A stretch of DNA of 64,000 nucleotides from Nymphalis io (lineage: Eukaryota > Arthropoda > Insecta > Lepidoptera > Nymphalidae): the NCBI RefSeq assembly GCF_905147045.1, contig NC_065913.1, forward strand, positions 4,390,001 to 4,454,000, read 5' to 3'. Shown piece by piece: positions 10,727 through 22,027 of the stretch. Under the pieces are notes generated by a model. It had not been told where the DNA came from, ran no database searches, and saw only the letters and a program-made list of their open reading frames with translations. The position numbers and the translations under genes were made by a program. How positions within the stretch are numbered: position 1 is the stretch's first letter; every line of letters begins with the position of its first letter.

Positions 10727-11092
10727 GATTGCCTCGTTGGTCTAGTGGCTTGATGTAACGCAGACCCGGAGGTCCTGGGTTCAATTCCCAGGTCGGACCA
10801 GTAAAAAGTTATTGGGTTTTTCTGTCAAAAAATTCTCAGTAGCAACCTGGAGTCTGGAAGTTGGAAGTGTGTACACCCCGTGCCTTGGAAAGCACGTAAA
10901 GCTGTTGGTCCTGCGCCTGAACTCTTTCCGGTCGTGTTAGATTGCCGTCCCATCGGATTATGAGAGTTAGGGAATAGAAAGTGCACCTGTGTTTGCGCAC
11001 ACACTTGTGCACTATAATATCTCCTGCATAGTTGGGTAATCTCTCTTGAGATTGGCCGCCGTGGACGAAATCGGTATGGAGAACATAATTAT
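10727..11092 (+). repeat. SINE D, full length reference copy
   Basis: Head TTGCCTCGTTGGTCTAGTGG carries a box A-like TGGTCTAGTGG. Box B is in GGGTTCAATTCCCAGG. The body contains GCACGTAAAGCTGTTGGTCC, GCCGTCCCATCGGA, GCGCACACACTTGTGCAC and TCTCTTGAGATTGGCCGCCG. The tail is ATT-rich. The head resembles a tRNA with a split cloverleaf but continues into an unrelated body, as in tRNA-derived SINEs transcribed by RNA polymerase III. Confidence 0.88.
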
Positions 11093-11465
11093 TATTTTTT
11101 TCAGCCTTTGGCCATCCATTGCTGGACGAAAGCCTCTACCATAGACGCCAACCATTCCGATCTTAAACCATCGCACCGTTACCATGTCTGGTACCGTGGC
11201 CAAGAATAATGCGATTACTGGGCATTGGGGTCGCCGCTCATAGGGGGGTATTTGCCTTAATCACCACGCTTGGAAGGCGGGTTGGTGACCGCAATGACTG
11301 GATTTCACTAATAGCGCTGCTGCCCGCTATCACGATTTGCATTTTTGGATTCCAGCATTTGTGTAGTTATACCGCCACGATGCACCACGAGCAGGTGAGG
11401 TTAACGGTAGGGAGCCTAAGGTCTTTGTCGACGTCATTGTCCCTTTGCATCCCTTATATTTTAAT
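11093..11465 (-). repeat. Probable LINE 3' fragment (RTE-like), minus strand
   Basis: TCAGCCTTTGGCCATCCATT and GCTGGACGAAAGCCTCTACC resemble the ends of lepidopteran RTE-type LINEs, which commonly carry a GCTGGACATAGGCCTC-like block (compare 38.5 kb and 55.1 kb). The remainder is relatively GC-rich and coding-like. I cannot read a clear reverse-transcriptase motif, so the clade is tentative. Confidence 0.45.
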
Positions 11466-11587
11466 TTAGGAAATTATAATTATTATGTAATATGATATCA
11501 AGATGTCTCAAATAATAAATAATTGTATACTTTTTTATAATGTTACTGAATTTCGCTTTAATAATTAGTTATTTATTACCGTAACCG

Positions 11588-11886
11588 TAACAGCCTGTGA
11601 ATGTCCCACTGCTGGGCTAAAGGCCTCCTCTCCTCTTTTTGAGGAGAAGGTTTGGAGCTTATTCCACCACGCTGCTCCAATGCGAGTTGGTGGAATACAC
11701 ATGTGGCAGAATTTCAGTAAAATTAGACACATGCAGGTTTCCTCACGATGTTTTCCTTCACCGTAAAGCACGAGATGAATTATAATCACAAATTAAGCAC
11801 ATGAAAATTCAGTGGTGCTTGCCCGGGTTTGAACCCACGATCATCGGTTAAGATTCACACGTTCTTACAACTCGGCCATCTCGGCT
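11588..11886 (-). repeat. SINE A, full length
   Basis: Runs from TAACAGCCTGTGAATGTCCC to the head GAACCCACGATCATCGG. Flanked by TTATTTATTA at 11569-11578 and 11887-11896, a likely target-site duplication in AT-rich DNA. Confidence 0.92.
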
Positions 11887-11896
11887 TTATTTATTA

Positions 11897-12597
11897 AAGG
11901 TTTTTTTTTCAGAAATGACACCTATATAGATAAACTTAAAAGCGAAACCTTATGTAAATACAAAATTTTAGCCAAATTGTTCGAGCCATTTCCAATACAT
12001 ATATACGTACATATGTACAAGAATTGTTAATTTAATATCATAATATGAAAATACATATACGCTTATGTTTGTCGAAAATAATAACAAATGATTTGAAGCG
12101 ATGCTATTTATTTGTCGTTGTTGTATGTATCAATATTTATTTATTATATTTACATTAGGTATTTCAAAATAAACAGGTTTTCAATAATTTTATTTTATTA
12201 GGCACAGTGACAGAGTACAGAACAAACAATTTTATATATCATTTCAAAATAAATTATACTAAAACTGTGTACCAATAACAACTGTACACAATATTCTCAT
12301 AATATAACACCACTAAAGCATTAATTAGAAAATTTATATAACATGTAATTTAGATAACATATGTAATTAAAGTATAATAATTATCATTATTAAAATAAAA
12401 TTTAACACCAAAAGTTAGGAAATAATATCTATATATATATATACTAGATACATAATGGCACACTATGATTGTATTGAAATTTTTTTTTTTTAATTTTATG
12501 AAAAAATATATCCTGTCGAGAACTTAACCTGTTATAATATTGAGATATTTTATAATAATTTTCAAACACTCAATAAATTACAATAATATTAATAATA
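11897..12597. other. AT-rich stretch with simple repeats
   Basis: Contains a short TA run near 12431-12446 and poly-T near 12480-12491. No gene or family match seen. Confidence 0.5.
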
Positions 12598-12848
12598 ATA
12601 TCCTGGGACATTTTTCACACACTGCCACCTGATCCTAAATTAAGCAGAGCTCGTACTATGGAAACCAGACAACTGACAATGCATATACTACTTTTCTTTT
12701 GTAAATACATACTTATATGGATAATTACACCCAGACTCAGGACAAACAGACATGGATATGTACACAAATGTCTGTCCTGGGTGGGAATCGAACCCACAAC
12801 CTTCGACGTGAAAGGCAAGCGTCTGTCAACCACGCCAACCAGCTTGTC
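12598..12848 (-). repeat. SINE C, full length
   Basis: Right end GCCAACCAGCTTGTC is the reverse of the C head. GGGTGGGAATCGAACCCACA holds box B. The left end is TCCTGGGACATTTTTCACAC, next to an ATT-rich run. Frames of 72 codons here on both strands are incidental. Confidence 0.88.
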
Positions 12849-13149
12849 AAATATTTATATTAATAATATTCAATAGGTAACAAACAGACAGACGCTAAAA
12901 TCGACTATAAATTGTTATTTCATATTAAAATATATGTTAATAATTTCCCGAAAAGCGACCAGTTTTCAACAATAGGGTGCTTTAGCCAATCGGCTCTCAA
13001 TAGATTTAAAGAGATAAATTTGAACAATCAATCTGTTTGAATGGAAATACTACATTGATGTATATAGAGTATGGTGATCCGACCGGATATAATTGGATTC
13101 CTGTGTTTGGGTTTCCGATGCCGTTTGGTGGCTTTTATTTCGACGGTTA

Positions 13150-13300
13150 ATAAAGAGATACATCATAAATGGTTTTTACATTTTTATTTGGATTTTATGT
13201 TTAAAATAGTGATTGAAATTCTAAACCCTTGATGTGTATGCAGTTTCATGATAATCGGTTGCGTAGTTAACACGTGAAAGCGTAACAAAGAAACAAAACT
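13150..13300 (-). repeat. Dispersed repeat with GTGAAAGCGTAACAAA
   Basis: GATAATCGGTTGCGTAGTTA and ACACGTGAAAGCGTAACAAA match, in reverse, the block at 37.93-38.07 kb (GTTTGTTACGCTTTCACGCC). I recognise it as a common lepidopteran mobile-element motif; the class is uncertain. Confidence 0.5.
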
Positions 13301-13334
13301 TTTTATAACATTTGTTAGGATTTTAGTCATGATA

Positions 13335-13497
13335 TACTCCTGACAGTTTTCGCCCCGGTGGTCAGTCTCAAGAGAGATTAGGCATTTTCCAACAGATAAA
13401 TCCGATAACTTCGGGCCGACTTCGGGTTTGAACCCAGGACTTCGGGTTCTGCGGCGTTATATTTAGCTAATAAATTGACGAGGCAGTCGATGATATA
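13335..13497 (-). repeat. SINE D with internal deletion
   Basis: CAGTCTCAAGAGAGATTAGG is the D tail. GGGTTTGAACCCAGGACTTC, TTCTGCGGCGTTATATTTAG and GACGAGGCAGTCGATG are the D head. About 200 bp of the D body is absent. Confidence 0.7.
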
Positions 13498-13499
13498 TC

Positions 13500-14253
13500 C
13501 TACTGACAGCTAAGAACTATCATTAATAGTAAACGCACGGAAAAAGTAGGAAAAACAAAAGGTGTCCGTGGTTGTCCTCAACATCACGTGGTTCATCTCT
13601 GACATCCTACGCTAATGTATATGTATGTATACATGTACCTATATATATTATTACATAAATAATCAAAAATGTAAATTAAAAAAATATAAGACCACATTAA
13701 TAATAGAAATATGCATAAAATTCGCAGACATCCGGTTTGTAAAAGAAAATAAATCAATTTGTGTAAACTCAAATAAAGACTTCTTATTCTCAAAGGTCTG
13801 CGAAGGTCTTACAAAGATAAGTTTATTCACAAAATCCTTAATATTGTATTTGTGTTTACGAATATTGTGTTTTTTTTAATCTAAATAAAAGCTTCTTTAT
13901 AGAGATTTCATCGCGTAAAGAGATTATACGACCTTTATTATGGGCATAAAGTAATAATTTGTAAAAGATTGAATTGAAATAACCTTGTTGTTAACACATG
14001 AAGATTTTAATCTATATTAACGGGATCATATCTGGGCATTCGCATTTTTTTAATGAATTAATTTGTACTTCGATTTTTTTCGTTAGTTCGTCGTTCTTGG
14101 TAGGTATAATATTAATCTCGTTGTGAGTATAAACAAAAAAAAATATTTAAAAATATTATGTACATAACATAATATGTTTTTAAAAGTAATGTTGTGCTAA
14201 TTTGAATTTGATTATATACATTGAGTTTAAATCTTTGAGGCACATGTCCTTCA
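13500..14253. other. AT-rich stretch, nothing recognised
   Basis: Short frames at 13593-13793 (minus) and 13625-13879 (plus) overlap one another and look like low-complexity AT translation. Confidence 0.45.
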
Positions 14254-14267
14254 TAAAGTCTATTACT

Positions 14268-14559
14268 CTTCTTCTTCTTCCTGCCCTTATCCCACTACAC
14301 GGGGTTGGCACAACATGTTTTTTTCTTCCACTTCTCTCTGTTACTCGTCATCTCAGCACCCCCTTCATACACATTACCCCTTTCATACACAAATCCTTCC
14401 TTAAGCAATACATTTTGTTCGGCCTCCCAGTCCCCTATATCCATCAACATTCATACTCATCACCCTTTTGGTGACATGCCTTTCATCCTTCCTCATATAT
14501 ATACATACCAAGCTCTATAACTCTTCAACTTTTCAACTATTGGTGCTAGTCTCAGTCAG
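14268..14559 (-). mobile_element. LINE 3' end flanked by a 14-bp target-site duplication
   Basis: On the minus strand a broken frame ends with VTSNREKWKKKTCCANP before a stop, then GGGATAAGGGCAGGAAGAAG and an AAG-repeat tail. This ending (RxKWKKKTCCADP, WDKG) is common at the C-terminus of lepidopteran LINE polyproteins, so I call a 5'-truncated LINE. TAAAGTCTATTACT flanks it exactly at 14254-14267 and 14560-14573. Plus-strand frames here are shadows. Confidence 0.75.
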
Positions 14560-14654
14560 TAAAGTCTATTACTATATTACTAAATATATGTCTTACAAAA
14601 ATTCGTGGATTGAATGATTGCTGGATCTCGCGCAGAACTTAATGTATGTCATTT

Positions 14655-14812
14655 ATAAAAAATTGTAATAAAAAAAAGAGTAATTAGTGAGCTTCTTGCC
14701 GGTTCTTCTCGGTAGAATCCACATTCCGATACCACATACCGGTGGTTGCGCTTGACGATTCATAAGTACTTGTAAAACTTTATTTGAATAAAAATATATT
14801 GATATAGATTGT
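14655..14812 (+). repeat. LINE 3' untranslated end
   Basis: GAGCTTCTTGCCGGTTCTTC, TCGGTAGAATCCACATTCCG and TTGTAAAACTTTATTTGAAT then AAAAATATATTGATAT: a 3' end that I recognise as widespread in Lepidoptera. A small piece recurs at 42.56-42.62 kb. No coding part is present. Confidence 0.65.
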
Positions 14813-14814
14813 TG

Positions 14815-15540
14815 ATTTCGTTTACCGCATCCATACGTAACATTATTTTGTCAGATTCGTGTAAATATATTCCGATCACGTTCTTGACTAGTCCCGAGCC
14901 AAACATAAGCCGACTGTCTCTTCTTATTTCAATCGATGGCTACTTTATTTGTCTTGTGTTTATCGATAAAAGTCCTTCCCTACCCCTTATCACTAAATTG
15001 AATTGGTACGGGACAAAAGGCCTCGAACCGCCGAAAATATAGGGTTGTCACATAAATATATTTGTTTATTATAAAGGTTTTTTTGGGGTAAATCCTTCTT
15101 AACCGGGCCATTGGAAGTCAACCGGGTTATGTGGTATTTTTACTCACTTAAATGCCTAGCATAATGGGATCGTTTTGTATTCGCGAGCCCTCTCGTGCTG
15201 CGCTCCGCTCGTGTTTCATTTGAGCTCTCCTCATGGGATGAAAAGATATTGTAGCGAGAAGGCATTCCAGCTGTTTTCGATTACAATAGATACATGAGTC
15301 AACTTTATTAATAATAACATTTAATATATTATATTTTGTAACATAAATAAAAGAAACTAAAATTGACAGCCCTAGCCGCTTATCTAGCGCATGATTAAAC
15401 TCTCGTGCAACTTCTTGCAGAAAATACAGGAAAGCTCCCACTTTTCTTTCTGCACTACTTTTTTATTCCATATTACTGTCGGTACGGTCAGCAGCATTAT
15501 TATTCTCAATATATAGATATTCTGATAATATATAAGACAA
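14815..15540. other. Stretch without recognised gene
   Basis: Around 15170-15280 the base composition is less AT-rich (TCTCGTGCTGCGCTCCGCTC), but I read no domain in the 97-codon minus frame at 15148-15441. Confidence 0.4.
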
Positions 15541-15554
15541 GTAAAGCCACATCA

Positions 15555-15708
15555 AACCTTTGGTCGAGCCAATCAAAATTGATTGGGTTTTCTGTAGAGT
15601 AATTCTTAGTAACAGAGTCTCGAAGTTGGCAGTGTTCTCATTTCCGTGCCTCAAAAAGCACGTAAGGCTGTACCTAAACTCTTTCCGGTCATAATGAGAG
15701 TCAGTCTT
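15555..15708 (+). repeat. SINE D, internal part
   Basis: TTGATTGGGTTTTCTGTAGA, TCGAAGTTGGCAGTG, GTGCCTCAAAAAGCACGTAA and ACTCTTTCCGGTCATAATG match the D body. The head is reduced to GGTCGAGCCAATC and the tail is missing. Confidence 0.7.
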
Positions 15709-16142
15709 TGCTGTTCCGCTACTGTTACATTATTATAATCTTTATTATTATACAATAAATAGGCTATATAGCACAAAAAAAAAAACTTTCCAGTTTTACA
15801 AACGAGTTTACTTGTAGCCTTCCAATTACAATAAACTTTATATTAAAATTCAGCACTACGGTCTCGAATTTTCAAGTGATAGAAACAAAATTATTTCCTT
15901 GTTTTTAAATCAGAAAGATGAAAGGCTCTCACTTTGCTTAATTATAGGATATGTAGAGTTCCTTTTGCCTGTAATTACACTGGCTCATTCTAGGCGTAGG
16001 CGAAAGGTCAGTGAACCTGTCTAGCCGTAACATTGCGATATAGTCATTGCTGCAATATCCTATAACGTTCCTAACGCCGGATGAATTATGAAGTATGTTT
16101 CGACTATTATATACATACTATATATTATATACATAATATATA

Positions 16143-16308
16143 TGCCAGTGGGCAGACCGCTCGACATCGGTCGACGGTCAGACGATTTTAGAAAAATGGC
16201 GGGCGCTCAATGGATGCGATTAACACAGGTCCGGGAGAATTGGCGCGCCTGTGAGGAGGCCTATGTCCAGCAGTGGATTAATGTGGGCTAAATATGATGA
16301 TGATGATA
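16143..16308 (+). mobile_element. RTE-type LINE, extreme 3' end
   Basis: Frame PVGRPLDIGRRSDDFRKMAG, then AQWMRLTQVRENWRACEEAY and VQQWINVG, then stop and a (GAT)n tail. The ending EAYVQQW is shared with the RTE fragment at 55.1-55.5 kb (EAYVQQWTTIG). Severely 5'-truncated; only about the last 50 codons remain. Confidence 0.8.
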
Positions 16309-16309
16309 T

Positions 16310-16879
16310 ATGTAATTTTCTGCTCTATTCAATAAATAGATTGAATTTGACTAATTGTCATTAAAAGAATATGATCTAAAGATCTAAGAATATGAAGAAA
16401 TCACGCTTGTCTACTAGTCTCGTTTTAAAGCGGGTGAAGCTTATATTATATAATAAAACTTTCCCAGAAACGCGCTGCATGTTTTTGTATAAGTTTTATG
16501 TATATTGGTATACTACATGTATATTGGTATTCTTTCAGTTAGGCATTACAAAATAATCTTGTATTAAAAAATATATATTTTTCTGGCATCAGTACTTACC
16601 ACAATTTGAGGGCAGGGATATAGCGCGCGCCTAGATAGGCGTTCCATTACAATAGCTCGATTCTTAAACCACCTGCATGGACGAAATTTTATTCAATATG
16701 CCGTCAAGATTCAAACAAAGCCGGGAGAAGATAGCTGGGACTTCCATTAGGGTTTTAATGAGTAACCCACTTTAAATGTTTAATATATATTATAATATAC
16801 ATCTAACTTAGCTAACATGCCTAGACCATGTGAATCATATTCGGGGAAGCATTTCTGGTTTTTTATGTACTTTATTTGT
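16310..16879. other. AT-rich stretch, nothing recognised
   Basis: ATGTATATTGGTAT occurs twice about 20 bp apart near 16500-16533; nothing else noted. Confidence 0.45.
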
Positions 16880-17000
16880 GTTTATAATTCATGTGTGTAC
16901 CAACATACATTGGAGCAGCGTGATGAAATATGCTATTAATCTTCTTCTTAACAAGAGACAAGGCCTCAGCCCAGCTCTGGGATATCTACAGGTTATTGCT
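16880..17000 (+). repeat. SINE A tail, degenerate
   Basis: CATTGGAGCAGCGTGATGAA, CAAGGCCTCAGCCCAGCTCT and GGGATATCTACAGG follow the A tail order. Confidence 0.65.
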
Positions 17001-17479
17001 TTTGAGTGAGTGGGCAAATACAGTTATTCTCACTCTCGTGTCCGTCAAGACTAATCCGACAAGACAAGATAGATAACGCGCAGTACCAAAGGCTTTACGA
17101 ACTTCAAGAGGCATGGTAGTGTTAACAATGCCAATTCCTACAATATTCTACTACAGCTATTCTACTACAGACGTTCTTGACGGAAAATCCCTTTACTCGT
17201 TTTAGGGTTATTCTGTAAGGATAAACACGAAACCCATCGCAGACAACGGTCATGGAGTGTAAGAACGTGACATACGAAATTTACCATAATAATTTCAAGA
17301 ATGCACGCATCAAAATAGTATTTCTCCTTAAGTCGGTTGTCAACATTTCATGTGTGAGTAACGAAGTGAGTTCTCACAGAATATCACTGCAGACCCGATT
17401 AAAACCTAAGTCTGACTATCAGGACCTGAAGCATTATATGCTAACGAAGCAGTGCTAAAAGTAAACTTTTTTTGTAACA
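17001..17479. other. Stretch without recognised gene
   Basis: A 68-codon plus frame at 17252-17458 shows no recognisable motif. Confidence 0.4.
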
Positions 17480-17695
17480 TGTAGGTGGTCTGGCAAAAAA
17501 GCCACTTGACGGTAAGTGGTCACCACTAGCTATAGACATTGGTGCCGTAAAAATATTAATCATTCTCTACAAGTCCATGCGCCACCAACCTGTAAAACTA
17601 AGAAGTTTCACTGGGTCTTATTAGAGATAAAAAACGTGATCAGTGGATGTTATCTATCCAGATGGGCTTACACAAAGCCTACCACCAAGTAAATA
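17480..17695 (-). repeat. Retroposon B, degenerate
   Basis: GTAGGTGGTCTGGCAAAAAA, ACGGTAAGTGGTCACCACTA, ATGCGCCACCAACCTG and GGCTTACACAAAGCCTACCA in B order, with internal loss. Confidence 0.75.
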
Positions 17696-17699
17696 TACT

Positions 17700-18590
17700 A
17701 TACTAATTCTTTGTCAAATAATGTTTCACATAGTTATATATGCAATATATCACTATGTATTAACAGGTGGTGACCACATAGAATTTTACTAAACAGTTGT
17801 TACTCTAAAATATTAATTAATGAGATGGAAACGTGATCTCTAGTTTATGTAATGAGAATTTCATATATTCTCATATGACATAAAAAAATTTCAATTCTTA
17901 ACAATACATGTAACTTTGCCGCTCATTACAATCAAAAAACCACCACCAACGTTTCAATCAAGAAGGAATTGATTACATAACAACAGTAATATAATATAAT
18001 AATCTATACACAATAACATATAATGTAGTAGCCAATGATTTCGATATATCGGATACAATATTAGACAAAGTAATTGGCTGGCCAGTACAAGATAGGATTA
18101 TTAACCATTGATATCCGTTCAATATGATCCATGCTTGTCAGAATTAGGGGACGCTTAAGTGATGAGAATGAGCGATTACTATTTAAGGATCCCTAATACT
18201 TAAATAATTGTAGAAATTAGTGACGTATTTCTTCTAGAATAAGAGGTAAGTTTCTTTCATTTTTTATGTCATAATATCTCTTTATTGTCTAAATTAATTA
18301 ATAAATACTCAGAAGTTATTTCTGGAGCCGATTTTAATAATATTAGAAAACCATATTTTTTGGTCTAATTATAAGTCAACCTCCTAACTAACAGAGTTAT
18401 ATATATACATATATATAGCAGCTAGCATATGTGGCCAATGGAATGATGACACATTAAATTTGAATGTTGAAAAGAAAAAAAAAACAATAAATTTAAACAA
18501 TGTTTTGTTTTTTTTTAGTACCCGCTAATATCTGGAACTAAGTGTCGGATTGGAAACATTCTTTTTGAATTTGACAAACAATATACAATC
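17700..18590. other. AT-rich stretch, no gene recognised
   Basis: No family match. A possible splice-site pair at about 18236-18252 is discussed in the findings. Confidence 0.45.
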
Positions 18591-18642
18591 ATGACTGTTT
18601 AATATTATGCAAAAAGATGGCTGTTTAATATTATGCAGCACA
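18591..18642. repeat. 26-bp tandem duplication
   Basis: ATGACTGTTTAATATTATGC (from 18591) recurs as ATGGCTGTTTAATATTATGC (from 18617) with a 26-bp period. Confidence 0.8.
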
Positions 18643-19549
18643 ATCGGGTGAAACCACACGGTGCAGCTATTTTCAAATGTGTCTCTAATATCCAAACGCT
18701 ATTACCTTGCATCATACAAGTTAACTTTAATAATCCCCTTGACTAGTTATAGTCTTTTCATTCGAAACGGATAGTTATTTTTTCAATGCTTATTCAAAAG
18801 CCAAATTGAAAAGGCAATTTATTAGTTGTGTAATCCCGTAAAAAGACTAGTAAGTGCGGCTTTGGCATTTGTATATTGTTAAGGCTTAAGTGAGTAATTT
18901 CATTAATTGCAACAGTATATATATTTTTTAAATTTCTGTCTTTGTTTATCAATATAATGAGTTTGTTTTTTATTTTTTTATCACTGTTTACTGACTTTGA
19001 TTTTTCTTATACTGCCAATCAATGTCTATAGGCAGTAACCACTTACCGATAAGTAGCCGATTTGCCTGTCCATTTCGTACATTTAAATAAACGCTTATTT
19101 TTATATTTTCTAATGAATAGTTTGAATATTTGTATAATAGTATATTTAAGTATAATAGAAATATAAAAATTTTACAATTAATATTCATTTCGAATTAGAA
19201 TCTTTTAGATAATCTTTTTTAAGATAAATGTAATTTATATAATTAATATGTTTAATATATTACATAAACTCTTTAGACTTTAATATAAGCAAAAATTGTT
19301 CAACATATAGTGTCACTTATCCTATATACCATGTACATAAGCCCAGGATTAACCTGGACGTTCGCCAACCTTCCATTACTATACCTAGACCATTCTAGAT
19401 CGTTTAGGTTACGACTTAGGTCATGGGATCAAGTTAGTTTGAATTCGAGTAGTGTGAATATATTTTATACACTTATATGTATATCGTCATTATTTGAAGT
19501 ATTATTTGGAAAAAAATTATGTAGTATATGTTCATATATTTAATTCGGT
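18643..19549. other. AT-rich stretch, nothing recognised
   Basis: Short frames at 18988-19188 (minus) and 19310-19543 (plus) have no recognisable motif. Confidence 0.45.
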
Positions 19550-19695
19550 AATAGCCTGTTAAAGCCCCACTGCTGGGCAAAGCCTTCTTCTCCTGTTTTG
19601 AATAAACTTTTTTATATTTTATTCCACCCCGCTGCTCCAATGCGGTGAAATATACATGTGACAGAAATTTTGTGAAATTAGACACATGCAGATTT
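19550..19695 (-). repeat. SINE A tail half, degenerate
   Basis: AATAGCCTGTTAAAGCCCCA, CTGCTGGGCAAAGCCTTCTT, CCCGCTGCTCCAATGCGG and AAATTAGACACATGCAGATT match A with several gaps. Confidence 0.75.
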
Positions 19696-19812
19696 CTGGC
19701 CTCTAGGCCGGTGCCTTTTAGGCCTAGGCTATTCTGAGGCTGATGAATAGCCAAACTATGATTTGGAAACCATTACAAAACAAAGCATTCATTACTTAAA
19801 TGCTTTTCACTT

Positions 19813-20120
19813 CCGTAATCCGTAACAGCCTGTGAATGTCCCACTGCTGGTATAAAGGCCTCCTCTCCTCTTTTTGGGGAGAAGGTTTGGAGCTTATTCC
19901 ACCACGCTGCTCCAATGCGGGTTGGTAGAATTCACATGTGGCAGAATTTCAGTGAAATTAGACACATGCAGGTTTCCTCACGATGTTTTCCTTCACCGTA
20001 AAGCACGAGATGAATTATAATCACAAATTAAGCACATGAAAATTCAGTGGTGCTTGCCCGGGTTTTGAACCCACGATCATCGGTTAAGATTCACGCGTTC
20101 TTACCACAGGGCCATCTCGT
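19813..20120 (-). repeat. SINE A, full length with target-site duplication
   Basis: Runs from GTAACAGCCTGTGAATGTCC to the head region ACGATCATCGGTTAAGATTC and GGCCATCTCG. Flanked by CTTTTCACTT at 19803-19812 and 20121-20130 (10 bp, exact). Confidence 0.93.
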
Positions 20121-20404
20121 CTTTTCACTTACTTTGTCTTAACATAAGTTACACTATGTAAGCGCAAATACTATTGTGGTTTCCAATAGTCGAAAATTAG
20201 TAAGATCCAGCTAGGAAGACCTCGGTCAATACAATCCGACATTATAGTTAAACTTGTTCTGTTAAGTTTGAGTTACAAAGTGTAGATTAAACTAACATTT
20301 AAACTGGTGTCTGACCGATAAAGATGAGATAGTATTTCAACATGACGTCATTACTTTGGTTACATTTGTAATCTGTTAAATTAAATAATCTCGCAACCTA
20401 AAAT

Positions 20405-20515
20405 AACTGACAAATCAATGCATAGGCCACACTTGGGTTAGCGCCATGAAATTTGGCATAAGTGTTCCTTTTACATAGTAGATTAGATCTAAGGAAGGAT
20501 TTCTGAAATAAAAAT
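20405..20515 (+). repeat. Element E-like fragment
   Basis: GCGCCATGAAATTTGGCATA and ATCTAAGGAAGGATTTCTGA resemble the first part of the repeat type at 7655-8064 (CTAAGAAAGGATTTTTCAAA). Assignment is by recollection of this lepidopteran repeat. Confidence 0.4.
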
Positions 20516-20525
20516 ATAGTTTCGT

Positions 20526-20527
<2 letters not shown>

Positions 20528-20598
<71 letters not shown>
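20528..20598. repeat. (AT)n microsatellite
   Basis: About 35 uninterrupted AT dinucleotides. Confidence 0.97.
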
Positions 20599-20600
<2 letters not shown>

Positions 20601-20604
20601 TTTT

Positions 20605-20822
20605 ATATGTAAGAAATGTTAAACATCGCTTACATCGTCAATGCACCACCAACCTTGGGAACTAAGATGTTATGTCCCTTGTGCCTGTAATTACACTGGC
20701 TCACACATCCTTAAAAACGGAACACAACAATATCAAGTACTGCTGTTTTCAGGAAAATATCTGATAAGTGGGTGGTACCTACCCAGACAAGCTTACTCAA
20801 AGTGCCCCGCCATCAGTAGAGA
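20605..20822 (-). repeat. Retroposon B, lacking the 3' terminal part
   Basis: GTAAGAAATGTTAAACATCG, ACCAACCTTGGGAACTAAGA, CGGAACACAACAATATCAAG and GGGTGGTACCTACCCAGACA. The GGCGGACGAGC end is absent; the (AT)n tract abuts instead. Confidence 0.88.
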
Positions 20823-20849
20823 GCGGCGGCAGAGGGGAGGCAAGACGGT

Positions 20850-20925
20850 ATAAAAGAGCGTCATGCCGTTGACCGTCACGGCCTACGAGTCGGTCTTACT
20901 CCCAAAGCGTGCCAATAAATGTTTC
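20850..20925 (+). repeat. Element H fragment
   Basis: AAAAGAGCGTCATGCCGTTG, CCGTCACGGCCTACGAGTCG and GTCTTACTCCCAAAGCG match H at 55.0 kb and 62.2 kb. Confidence 0.7.
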
Positions 20926-21000
20926 AAGCCAAAAATAACCTTCTTATTGTATTAAAGCCGATTGAAATGTACTTTTATATAAATGGTAGTAATATAAATC

Positions 21001-21199
21001 GAGCCGGTTGGCGTGGTTGGTAGATACTTGCTTTTCACGCCGATGGTTGTGGTTTCGATTCCCACCCAGGACAGACATTTGTGTGCATGAACATGTCTGT
21101 TTGTCCTGAGTCTGGGTGTAATTATCTATATAAGTATGTATTTATAAGCTTGATTTGGGATCAGATGGCCGTGTGTGAAAAATGTCCCAGGATATTATT
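21001..21199 (+). repeat. SINE C, near full length
   Basis: Head GAGCCGGTTGGCGTGGTTGG, box B region TGTGGTTTCGATTCCCACCC, then ACATGTCTGTTTGTCCTGAG and GATCAGATGGCCGTGTGTGA. About 50 bp of the body before GATCAGATGG is missing compared with the copy at 31.8 kb. Confidence 0.9.
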
Positions 21200-21739
21200 A
21201 ATAGCATTAATCATTCAAAAATATTAAGACCTCGTCACTAATACATCAACTTTGTAATGGAGCATTTTTAAATAATATATTTTTTCCTTTTAATTAATAT
21301 AGAAGTCATATATTTATATTACCGCTCACTAACAGCAGACAGCTTTATTCCTGGGCAACTCAGTTGGGAAATTCACGCAAAAGCAAATTACACCAAAATA
21401 CTTTTAAAACTAAAAGGGACGCTTTAATTTATGTTTACTGGACGGCCATTTTGAAAATTAGTAGGTCTTTTAGTTCCGTTATAGATATTTACTGCGTAGT
21501 TTTAATGTTTAAAAGTATAATAGAGATTATTTCATATTATGCAACCCGTAAGGAACACCTAGATGGCTTAATGGATAAGAGTACTTTGATCTTAATAAAG
21601 ATTCTAGTTCAAGCCGGTTAGTGTAAACTGAAATAGCACTCTGCTTTATATAAGGCATTTTCTGTTAAGTTGAAGGATTTATGCTTGAGGTTGGTGACGG
21701 AAGTGTATTTACCATTTTTCACTTATCACCTCATATAAG
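21200..21739. other. AT-rich stretch, nothing recognised
   Basis: An 85-codon plus frame (21364-21621) has no recognisable motif. Confidence 0.4.
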
Positions 21740-22004
21740 CAAAGATAGCCTAGTGGTTTTGAAGACGTGAATCTTTATCGTAGATTGCGGGTTCAAACTC
21801 GGAAAAGTGCCACTGAACTTCAATGTGCTTAATTTGTGCTCATAATTCAACTCGTACTCGGCGGTGAAACATCATGAAGTAGAAAACTTGGATGTTCAAG
21901 AAATCTGCCATATGTGTATCCGCCATCCCGCAATGGACCAGTGTGGTTGGTGTGTTCCTGTCAAAGAAAGAGAAGACTTTTGTCCACCAGTGGGATATTT
22001 AAAG
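21740..22004 (+). repeat. SINE A, full length but diverged
   Basis: AAGATAGCCTAGTGGTTTTG (head), GCGGGTTCAAACTCGG (box B), ACTTCAATGTGCTTAATTTG, CGGCGGTGAAACATCATG and CCACCAGTGGGATATTTAAA in A order. Confidence 0.8.
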
Positions 22005-22027
22005 GTGGGTACTTTATTTATCATCAT

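Noticed and set aside
10727..10805. tRNA-like sequence with box A and box B (also at the heads of A and C copies)
   Set aside because: The acceptor stem does not close and the sequence continues into a repeated body; these are tRNA-derived SINE heads, not tRNA genes.
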